Shown: positions 33,969 to 40,728 of the stretch, in pieces
Layout: every line of letters begins with the position of its first letter
How positions within the stretch are numbered: the first letter of the stretch is position 1
DNA from: Mucilaginibacter sp.
Lineage (GTDB): Bacteria; Bacteroidota; Bacteroidia; Sphingobacteriales; Sphingobacteriaceae
Assembly (NCBI GenBank): GCA_030445275.1
Contig: JAUCSE010000030.1
Coordinates: 1 to 40,728, forward strand
Direction of reading: 5' to 3'
Length of the DNA stretch: 40,728 nt
Notes under the pieces: generated by a model
What the model was told of the DNA's origin: nothing
Seen by the model: the letters and a program-made list of their open reading frames with translations, nothing else
The model's database searches: none
Program-made: the position numbers and the translations under genes

Positions 33969-35687
33969 ATGGTAAGTAATCAAATAATACAAACTATGAC
34001 AGCCGATCCTAAAATACTTATTCTGGAAGATAACCAGAGTGATGCCGACCTGCTTCTTCGCGAGTTGAAGAAATCAGGATTAAGGTTTACTTCAGAAATT
34101 GTTCAAACCCGTTTAGCGTTTGAGCACGCGCTGCAAAACTTTAGTCCGGATATTATATTATCTGATTACGCGCTTCCTTCGTTCGATGCCATTACCGCTT
34201 TTCGTATTAAACAAAGAAAATACCCACACATTCCTTTTATTATTGTTTCCGGAATTATAGGAGAAGAAAATGTTGTTGAACTGATTAAAAATGGTGTCAC
34301 CGATTACGCGTCTAAAAATACCCTGGTTACCTTATCCGCAAAAATTAGCAGGGCCTTAAATGACAGCATAGTAAGGAAAGAAAAAATACTTATTGATGAC
34401 CGGTTAAAGGTACAAGCGGCAGAACTTATCATAGCTAACAAAGAACTTGTTTTTCAAAACGAAGAGAAGGAAAACCGGGCGGCTGACCTGGTTATCTTAT
34501 CCGAAAATTTAAAGGTAAGGCAGGAAGAATTGAGCGTAGCGAACGCCTTGTTGATTAAGCAGGAAGAAAAAGTTAAATTAATTAACCACGAGCTTTTACA
34601 ATTGAACCTCGAACTGGAAGAACGGGTAATCAGGCGCACCAAAGCTTTGGCCGAAAGCGAAAACCGGTTTCGCAACATGATGGAAACCATCCCTCAAATA
34701 GCCTGGACAAATACGGTTGAAGGCGAGGTTATTTTTTACAATCAAAGATGGTATGATTATACAGGGCTAAATCAGGAGGACAGTAAATTATGGGGATTTA
34801 ATACCGTAATCCATCCTGATGATTTGAAAAATAGTTTAACCCGGTTCAGACTGATCAGAAAAACCAGGGATGGTGGCGAGTTTCAACTCCGCGGAAAACG
34901 CGCCGATGGGCTTTACCGCTGGCACCTGATCCGTTTAATGCCCATTAAAAATGAAGATGGCCAAATGCAGCTTTGGGTAGGCACAGCCACCGATATACAA
35001 GAACTCCGGGTGTTACAACAACATAAAGACGATTTTATAAGCATTGCCAGCCATGAGCTAAAAACCCCCATTACCAGTTTAAAAGCCGCGCTGCAACTTT
35101 TAGATAGAATGAAGGATAACCCCTCAGCCGTGATGTTACCTAAGCTTATTGAACAGGCAAATAAGAGTTTAGATAAAGTTAGCACTCGTGTAGAGGACTT
35201 GTTAAATGCAAGTAACGCCAATGAAGGTCAGCTTCATATCAACCTGAAAACGTTCGTGTTAGCTACAGTAATTGATGATTGCTGCCAGCATGTGCGCACA
35301 GAAAGTATTTATACGATTACTACAAGAGGGGACATGAATGTGGAGGTTTATGCCGATGCCGCCCGTATTGACCAGGTAGTGATCAACTTTGTAAACAATG
35401 CTATAAAATATGCACCAGAATCAAAAGAGATCCTGATCTGCATTGAAAAGATAAATAACATGGTCAAAGTATCCATTATAGATAAAGGCCCAGGCATTCC
35501 ACCCGAAAAGTTACGTTATCTTTTTGACCGTTATTACCGCGCAGATAATAGTGGCAGTCGGTACGCTGGTTTAGGGCTTGGCCTTTACATTTGTACGGAG
35601 ATCATCAAACAGCATCAGGGGCAAATTGGAGTAGATAGCGAATTGGGCAAAGGCAGTACTTTTTGGTTCACATTGCCCATTGCCTAA
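33969..35687 (+). CDS. Receiver-PAS-histidine kinase hybrid
   Basis: Soluble kinase of 572 residues. The receiver (about 10-130) has LILEDNQSDA and D66 in LSDYALPSFDA. A coiled linker (about 140-225) includes one copy of the same repeat seen in the upstream kinase (AAELIIANKELVFQNEEKEN). A PAS domain (about 230-345; NRFRNMMETIPQIAWTN, HPDDLKNS, GLYRWHLIRLMPI) precedes the DHp helix with H362 in IASHELKTPITSL and the ATPase domain (NFVNNAIKYAP, DKGPGIP, GLGLGLYIC). ATG 33996 is an alternative start. It may receive phosphate from the neighbouring kinase through its N-terminal receiver. Confidence 0.92.
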   Translation: MVSNQIIQTMTADPKILILEDNQSDADLLLRELKKSGLRFTSEIVQTRLAFEHALQNFSPDIILSDYALPSFDAITAFRIKQRKYPHIPFIIVSGIIGEENVVELIKNGVTDYASKNTLVTLSAKISRALNDSIVRKEKILIDDRLKVQAAELIIANKELVFQNEEKENRAADLVILSENLKVRQEELSVANALLIKQEEKVKLINHELLQLNLELEERVIRRTKALAESENRFRNMMETIPQIAWTNTVEGEVIFYNQRWYDYTGLNQEDSKLWGFNTVIHPDDLKNSLTRFRLIRKTRDGGEFQLRGKRADGLYRWHLIRLMPIKNEDGQMQLWVGTATDIQELRVLQQHKDDFISIASHELKTPITSLKAALQLLDRMKDNPSAVMLPKLIEQANKSLDKVSTRVEDLLNASNANEGQLHINLKTFVLATVIDDCCQHVRTESIYTITTRGDMNVEVYADAARIDQVVINFVNNAIKYAPESKEILICIEKINNMVKVSIIDKGPGIPPEKLRYLFDRYYRADNSGSRYAGLGLGLYICTEIIKQHQGQIGVDSELGKGSTFWFTLPIA

Positions 35688-35736
35688 GCTATCTGTAAAG
35701 TATCAGGCGCTAAATTAACAGGAGCTAAACCTTATC

Positions 35737-36210
35737 CTATTTTCCTCCATCAAGTACATACGCCGTTTCATTCTTGGCTTCTGACATCACAAAAAAACTT
35801 TGCATGGTACCCACATCACGAAGTTTGGATAGTTTGTTCATCAGTAATTCATTATACTCGTTCATATCGCTGATCGCGATGCGGAGCAGGAAATCAAAGG
35901 CCCCGGTCATGTGATAACACTCCATCACTTCGCTCAGCTTCACTACCTCCCGTTGAAAAGTCAGCAACGTATCTTGAGAGTGTTCCTTTAGCTGTACCTG
36001 CGTAAAGGCAATCAGTCCACGGCCAATCTTTTTGGGGTCAAGGATGGTGGCGTAACGCTTAATATAACCATCTTTTTGCAGTCGCCTGATGCGGACATGG
36101 ATAGGCGTTACGCTTTTATTCAGCTTGTATGCCAGTTCTTTATGTGACAGCCTTGCATCGTTTTGCAGTAGTTGTAAGATACCCAGGTCAATAGCGTCTA
36201 ATTCATTCAT
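35737..36210 (-). CDS. Lrp/AsnC family transcriptional regulator
   Basis: Protein of 157 residues, normal for the family. N-terminal helix-turn-helix (LDAIDLGILQLLQNDARLSHKELAYKLNKSVTPIHVRIRRLQKDGYIKRY) and C-terminal RAM ligand domain (AFTQVQLKE, VMECYHMTGAFDFLLRI). Such proteins form octamers and respond to amino acids. It is divergent from serC across a 342-bp AT-rich region, so control of the serine/threonine genes is likely. The reverse-strand end faces the kinase gene with 49 bp between. Confidence 0.92.
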   Translation of the reverse strand: MNELDAIDLGILQLLQNDARLSHKELAYKLNKSVTPIHVRIRRLQKDGYIKRYATILDPKKIGRGLIAFTQVQLKEHSQDTLLTFQREVVKLSEVMECYHMTGAFDFLLRIAISDMNEYNELLMNKLSKLRDVGTMQSFFVMSEAKNETAYVLDGGK

Positions 36211-36552
36211 AGAAAAGGTACTTAGTGTATATTGTACGGTTTATTTCAGGAGCTGTTGATTGAGCGAATTTAGAAATTTACCGCTTTAATTTGCAATATA
36301 ATAGGCAAAAAAGGCCGTTTAGAGTCAATTTTATAGCCTGGCTAAGTGTATTATATATTATACAGAAATAGTATTAATCATTATAAACAACTTAAAAATT
36401 GGCTTAAAAATACAAAAAGACTATAAAATAGATGTTTTTTAGTTTGTTTTTCTAAAATAAAGCTTTAGTATGGTTTTTGAATGCATAATTATAAACCTTT
36501 ATGGCATAAAAGCACCGTCCATCTTGTGCTCTTGAATTAAAAAACCTAAGAA
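36211..36552. promoter_or_regulatory. Divergent promoter region lrp/serC
   Basis: 342 bp, strongly AT-rich, with no open frame of note. GTATTATATATTATAC at 36348-36363 is symmetric at 14 of 16 positions and could be an Lrp-type site, but AT-rich DNA makes such matches by chance. No clean -33/-7 promoter is seen. Confidence 0.3.
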
Positions 36553-37665
36553 ATGAATTTCATGCAAAAACATAATTTTGGTGCAGGGCCCTGCATCCTG
36601 CCGGAGTCAGTTTTGAGTCGTGCTGCCGAAGCTGTGAAACGCTGGGACGATGCCGGTTTATCCATCCTTGAAATATCACATCGTTCTGCCCAGTTTGAGG
36701 GGGTGATGCAGGAAGCCGAAGCACTGGTCAGGGAACTGTTGAATGTACCGGAAGATTATAGTGTACTCTTTTTACAAGGCGGTGCCAGTATGCAATTTTG
36801 CATGATACCTATGAGCTTTTTGCAAAACAGCGAAAAGGCGGCAGCTTACCTTGACGGAGGTTACTTTGGGCAGAAAGCCATAAAGGAAGCGCACCTATTT
36901 GGAAAGGTTAATGTCATCGCGTCTTCTAAAGAACGCGCTTACGCGGATATCCCCTGTGATTATACTATCCCCGAAGATGCAGCCTATTTCCATTGCACCA
37001 GCAATAATACCATAGAAGGTACCGAAATGTTCGATTTTCCGGAAACAAAAGTGCCGGTTATTTGCGATATGTCTTCCGATATCTTCAGCAGGGAAATAGC
37101 TGTTGATAAGTTCGATCTGATTTATGCCGGGGCGCAGAAGAATACCGGTCCGGCCGGTATGACTTTGGTAATAGCGAAAAATAGTTTTTTAAATAGTGTG
37201 AAACATCCCGTACCCTCGATGCTGGATTACCGGGTATACCGCGACAACGGCTCCATGTACAATACGCCCCCTGTATTTGCCATTTACACGGCTATGCTCA
37301 ACCTGCGTTGGCTAAAGGATAAAGGGGGTGTAAAATCTATTGCATGGGAAAACCGTGCTAAAGCGCAATTGTTATATGATGAGATAGACCGTAACCCATT
37401 ATTCTACGGTTCAGCGGCAAAATGGGAAGATCGTTCCCTGATGAATGTCACTTTTAGGATGCATGACCAGGCCAAAGAAGGGGATTTCCTGGCTTATGCT
37501 GAAAAAAATGGGATGGTCGGTATCCGTGGTTACCGGACGGTAGGCGGCTTCCGGGCTTCGCTGTACAATGCTTTACCTTATGAAAGTGTAAAGGTGTTGG
37601 TTGACTGTATGAAGGTTTACGCTGAAAAGACAGTGCCATATGCCGATGTTAAACCCACTTATTAA
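36553..37665 (+). CDS. serC: Phosphoserine aminotransferase
   Basis: PLP-dependent enzyme of 370 residues converting 3-phosphohydroxypyruvate and glutamate to phosphoserine (serine synthesis), also used in pyridoxal synthesis. Family motifs: HNFGAGPCILPESVL, ILEISHRSAQFEGVM, LFLQGGASMQF, PLP lysine K196 in YAGAQKNTGPAGMTLVI, and the C-terminal GIRGYRTVGGFRASLYNALP. A start at ATG 36562 is also possible. It is the first gene of a three-gene run; serA (phosphoglycerate dehydrogenase), a common neighbour, is not in the window. Confidence 0.95.
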   Translation: MNFMQKHNFGAGPCILPESVLSRAAEAVKRWDDAGLSILEISHRSAQFEGVMQEAEALVRELLNVPEDYSVLFLQGGASMQFCMIPMSFLQNSEKAAAYLDGGYFGQKAIKEAHLFGKVNVIASSKERAYADIPCDYTIPEDAAYFHCTSNNTIEGTEMFDFPETKVPVICDMSSDIFSREIAVDKFDLIYAGAQKNTGPAGMTLVIAKNSFLNSVKHPVPSMLDYRVYRDNGSMYNTPPVFAIYTAMLNLRWLKDKGGVKSIAWENRAKAQLLYDEIDRNPLFYGSAAKWEDRSLMNVTFRMHDQAKEGDFLAYAEKNGMVGIRGYRTVGGFRASLYNALPYESVKVLVDCMKVYAEKTVPYADVKPTY

Positions 37666-37676
37666 ACAATAAGGCG

Positions 37677-38903
37677 ATGGCGAATATCCAGGCTTTCCGG
37701 GCTATCAGGCCCAATCCATTATATGCAGACCAGTTGGTTTTTACTACGCCGCAGGCGGAATCCGTTTCGGGTGATTATACTAAGGAGGGGGCATTAAAGC
37801 CACTGAAAACATTGCTCGAAACCGGGGCCAGGCAAAGACCGGAAACGCCCGAGGGACAGGCTATGGCTTACCAGGACATTAAGGAAACCCTGCAATACTT
37901 ACTGGGAAAAGAGCGTTTATGGCATGAGCAAACACCCGGTATTTATGTATACGAGGTGGTGCACCAAATGTACCGCCAAACCGGTATCTGGGCGCTCACC
38001 TCGTTGGAGAATTATAAGGATGGCGATATTAAAATACATGAACTAACCTTTGCGGATAGTGTACGTCGTTTAAAAAATTACCGGGAAAATACGGGACTTG
38101 AAGGAAGCCCCATACTATTGACCTATCCGCCGGATGTTACCATTAACCGCATCATCGCGGAAGCCAGGGCGAATGCGCCCATGACCGTTTTAGGAAACCC
38201 GCATGGACTGCACCAACTCTGGAAGATTGAAGACCCGGCAGTATTGCAACAGCTTACCGCAACCTTTGACCGCATCCGGATGGTTTACCTGGCCGATGGG
38301 CACCACCGGTTGGAATCTGCGGTAAACCTGGCCGTAGCACAACGGGCTAAAAGTTTACCGGCTTATGGTAGCCTTTCGTCCCTGTACATGGCGACCGATC
38401 AATTGCGTATACAGGAATATGACCGGGTAGTGATTCCGGACGCGCCCATCATTAAAACAACTTTCTTTGAGCAGCTTAACAAATATTTTGAACTGCATAA
38501 ATCGCCCGGCAACCAGCAGGTACAGCCACGGGAACTGCACCTGCTGGGGATGTATTATGCGGGAAACTGGTATCAGCTTATTCCCCGGCCGGCTGCTTAT
38601 ATCCATAAAGGAGCAGCGGATAATCTGGATGCCGCGATTTTGCAAAACCAGGTATTAGGCCCTGTTTTCGGTATCGATGATCCCAAAACAGACCCGCGCT
38701 TAAAATGTGTTGGTGGTGAAACCGCGATGGAGGAAATAACGGCGATATGCCAGTTACACCCGGAAGCGATTGCCTTTACGCTGTGCCCGTTAACCGTGGA
38801 ACAGCTCACCGCGGTAGCGGATGCCGGGGAGATACTGCCACCCAAATCAACCTGGATAGACCCTAAAGTACCTTATGGCTTATTACTTCACAGACATTTA
38901 TAA
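37677..38903 (+). CDS. DUF1015 family protein
   Basis: Protein of 408 residues matching DUF1015 (SerC/SerA-associated). The N-terminus reads IQAFRAIRPNP and the conserved motif ADGHHR is at 206-211. Function is not established; in many Bacteroidota it sits beside serA or serC. It starts 11 bp after serC and ends 11 bp before the dehydrogenase, so all three are one operon. GC content here is visibly higher than in the preceding signalling genes, although no transfer marker is present. Confidence 0.88.
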   Translation: MANIQAFRAIRPNPLYADQLVFTTPQAESVSGDYTKEGALKPLKTLLETGARQRPETPEGQAMAYQDIKETLQYLLGKERLWHEQTPGIYVYEVVHQMYRQTGIWALTSLENYKDGDIKIHELTFADSVRRLKNYRENTGLEGSPILLTYPPDVTINRIIAEARANAPMTVLGNPHGLHQLWKIEDPAVLQQLTATFDRIRMVYLADGHHRLESAVNLAVAQRAKSLPAYGSLSSLYMATDQLRIQEYDRVVIPDAPIIKTTFFEQLNKYFELHKSPGNQQVQPRELHLLGMYYAGNWYQLIPRPAAYIHKGAADNLDAAILQNQVLGPVFGIDDPKTDPRLKCVGGETAMEEITAICQLHPEAIAFTLCPLTVEQLTAVADAGEILPPKSTWIDPKVPYGLLLHRHL

Positions 38904-38914
38904 TAAAATAAGAT

Positions 38915-39937
38915 ATGAAAGATAGAATACTCATTATCGGCTCTTGCGGACAGATTGGTACCGAACTAACCATTGCATTGAGGAAACAACATGGGGCCGA
39001 GAACGTTATCGCCTCAGATATTCACGCCCCTCAACCCGGATCAGGAAATGATATCCAGCTGGATGTTCTGGACCATGAGCAAATTGAGAAAATTGTTAAA
39101 GAATGCGGTATAACGCAGATTTATTTACTGGCGGCCATGCTATCAGCCAACGGCGAGCAAAACAGCGACGCGGCCTGGAAGCTTAATGTTCAAAGCCTCC
39201 TTTCTGTTTTAAAGATAGCGAAAGAACAAAAGCTGGATAAAATTTTCTGGCCCAGCAGCATCGCCGTTTTCGGGCCTGACTCGCCCAGGTACAATTGCCC
39301 GCAGCAAACCCGTATCGAACCCAATACCGTTTACGGGATCAGCAAACGTACCGGGGAATATTGGTGCAGTTATTACTTTGAAAAACATGGCGTGGATGTA
39401 AGAAGCCTGCGTTTCCCAGGTCTGATCTCTTATACCGCCCCTCCGGGTGGCGGCACAACAGATTACGCGGTTGATATATTTCACCAGGCGCTGGAAAAGC
39501 AGGCTTATACCTGTTTCCTGGAGGAAGATACCTGCCTGCCGATGATGTATATGCCTGACGCGATCAGGGCTACGCTGGAACTGATGAACACGCCTAAGGA
39601 AAAGATACATATCCGCACCTCCTATAATTTGGCGGGTATGAGCTTTGCGCCATGCGACCTGGCGGCGGCAATACGGAAATATATTCCCGAGCTGAAAATG
39701 ACCTACCGGCCCGATTCCCGTCAGGCTATTGCCAATGGCTGGCCGGCCAGTATCCGGGATGACCAGGCTCGGAAGGAGTGGGGCTGGAATCCGGAATATA
39801 ACTTAAAAAGTATGACGGCCGATATGCTGCAAAAGTTAAGCAAGATCAAAGGAATGACCATACCCGAAACAATATCCCAGCAAGGAGATTTTCCGGATTT
39901 TCCAATTGACAACCATATATTCGCAAAAGCTCATTGA
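38915..39937 (+). CDS. SDR-type L-threonine 3-dehydrogenase-like protein
   Basis: NAD-dependent extended short-chain dehydrogenase of 340 residues. Nucleotide-binding IIGSCGQIGTELT (Gly-rich motif at 9-14), catalytic Y140 and K144 in YGISKRTGE and the serine in WPSSIAVFG. The stretch PGGGTTDYAVDIFHQAL and MMYMPDAIRATLELM match the epimerase-like threonine dehydrogenases that make 2-amino-3-oxobutyrate. The partner 2-amino-3-ketobutyrate lyase is not in the window. The setting (Lrp, serC, amino-acid permease) fits serine/threonine/glycine interconversion. Other UDP-sugar epimerase-like activities are less likely. A terminator follows. Confidence 0.85.
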   Translation: MKDRILIIGSCGQIGTELTIALRKQHGAENVIASDIHAPQPGSGNDIQLDVLDHEQIEKIVKECGITQIYLLAAMLSANGEQNSDAAWKLNVQSLLSVLKIAKEQKLDKIFWPSSIAVFGPDSPRYNCPQQTRIEPNTVYGISKRTGEYWCSYYFEKHGVDVRSLRFPGLISYTAPPGGGTTDYAVDIFHQALEKQAYTCFLEEDTCLPMMYMPDAIRATLELMNTPKEKIHIRTSYNLAGMSFAPCDLAAAIRKYIPELKMTYRPDSRQAIANGWPASIRDDQARKEWGWNPEYNLKSMTADMLQKLSKIKGMTIPETISQQGDFPDFPIDNHIFAKAH

Positions 39938-39995
39938 TGCCTTATCAACCCGGTAGGTAATAATCTGAAATAGCTTATTTGGGGAATAATTCATG

Positions 39996-40036
39996 AAAAA
40001 GCGCTATAAATTATAGATTTATAGCGCTTTTTTCGT
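39996..40036 (+). terminator. Strong terminator after the serC operon
   Basis: AAAAAGCGCTATAAAT (39996-40011) and its reverse complement (40017-40032) form a 16-bp perfect stem with a 5-base loop, and the T-run continues beyond. The A-run on the other side means it could also act on the opposite strand. Confidence 0.85.
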
Positions 40037-40177
40037 CTTTAGACCTGTAGGAGGGGTAAATTAAAAAACAACAACCTGATTTATTTGAATTTCTTACTGT
40101 ATTGGACTATTAATTGACTTTTTATGACTAAAATAATTAGTTTAAGTTAATAAGCTTTGCGGCGACTAAATATACTT

Positions 40178-40728
40178 ATGAAACAAAAAACAGGTCAACC
40201 AAAAATGAAACACGAGCTGAGCTTGCTCGATGGTACTATGCTGGTAGCAGGCTCCATGATTGGGTCGGGCATATTTATTGTTAGTGCCGATATTATACGT
40301 AATGTGGGCTCGGCAGGTTGGCTTATAGCCATTTGGGTGTTAACCGGTTTCATGACGCTGACCGCTGCCTTAAGCTATGGCGAATTAAGCGGTATGTTCC
40401 CCAAAGCGGGTGGCCAGTATGTGTATTTAAAAGAATCATACAATAAACTCATCGCGTTTTTATACGGCTGGAGCTTTTTCGCGGTGATACAAACCGGTAC
40501 CATAGCCGCGGTAGGCGTGGCGTTTAGTAAGTTTACTGCCTACCTGATACCCGCTTTTAGCGAAGATAATATCCTGCTTAATTTAGGATTTATGAAGATC
40601 AGTGCCGCACAGGTGGTATCTATCATACTCATCATATTTTTAACTTTTATCAATACCCGGGGTGTAAAAGGCGGTAAACTGATACAGAATACCTTTACAT
40701 TGACCAAACTGTTAAGCCTTTTTGGATT
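40178..40728 (+). CDS. APC-family amino-acid permease, N-terminal part (runs off the window)
   Basis: About 183 residues are visible from ATG 40178; the gene continues past the end. Features: LLDGTMLVAGSMIGSGIFIVSADIIR (first membrane helix with the conserved GSGIF motif), LTAALSYGELSGMFPKAGGQYVYLKESYN and FLYGWSFFAV, all typical of LAT/Ser-Thr-exchanger-like amino-acid transporters of the APC superfamily. At least four helices are visible. The substrate is not readable, but location after the serine/threonine operon is suggestive. It is separated by a terminator, so it is its own transcription unit. Confidence 0.88.
   Translation, partial: MKQKTGQPKMKHELSLLDGTMLVAGSMIGSGIFIVSADIIRNVGSAGWLIAIWVLTGFMTLTAALSYGELSGMFPKAGGQYVYLKESYNKLIAFLYGWSFFAVIQTGTIAAVGVAFSKFTAYLIPAFSEDNILLNLGFMKISAAQVVSIILIIFLTFINTRGVKGGKLIQNTFTLTKLLSLFG

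Noticed and set aside
39209..39610. Minus-strand open frame of 133 codons in the dehydrogenase gene
   Set aside because: Antisense to a conserved enzyme with no recognisable motif.

Overview
The window is about 40.7 kb from a Bacteroidota chromosome, most likely family Sphingobacteriaceae (Mucilaginibacter/Pedobacter-like). The evidence is a gldK/L/M/N type IX secretion (T9SS) set, a T9SS type B sorting domain, a hybrid two-component regulator beside glycoside hydrolases, LytS/LytTR pairs, AT-rich intergenic DNA and mostly absent Shine-Dalgarno sites. Species cannot be fixed by reading alone. I see no rRNA, tRNA, CRISPR array, transposase or phage gene.

Layout. (1) 1-7294: tail of a GH31 glycosidase, a terminator, a one-protein hybrid two-component regulator and a GH2 beta-galactosidase; this looks like the edge of a glycan-utilisation locus. 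(2) 7366-11602: an outer-membrane barrel protein divergent from a LytS/LytTR pair. (3) 11911-16699: a PKD-repeat T9SS cargo protein and a second LytS/LytTR pair. (4) 16814-17191: a degenerate receiver protein. (5) 17340-23928: a tightly packed six-gene operon with a PqqD/RRE-like protein, an ATP-grasp ligase, a PLP decarboxylase carrying a RiPP-leader-like N-terminus, a urea-transporter/M23-peptidase fusion, a TPR-barrel outer-membrane protein and a TPR protein. I know of no described system with this composition. (6) 24076-26225: two lipoproteins, one with two pepsin-type DTG motifs and one with PepSY-like repeats, then a terminator and a 200-bp palindromic element. (7) 31743-26522 on the minus strand: gldK-gldN-barrel-gldL-gldM, an unusual order. 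(8) 32051-35687: histidine kinases and receivers, one kinase with nine 21-residue coiled-coil repeats. (9) 35737-39937: an Lrp regulator divergent from serC, DUF1015 and an SDR threonine-dehydrogenase-like gene, a terminator, and the start of an amino-acid permease.

Connections. Five intergenic regions carry the same paired motif, close to TTCATCGATACA repeated exactly 21 bp apart in the same orientation. It precedes the T9SS cargo gene, the receiver gene, both lipoprotein genes and, on the minus strand, gldK. A 21-bp tandem spacing is typical of LytTR-domain regulators, and two of these are encoded here. The window may therefore hold a LytTR regulon linking T9SS with envelope proteins. The barrel/LytS1 intergenic region has a different cluster (GGTGA), also with one 21-bp pair.
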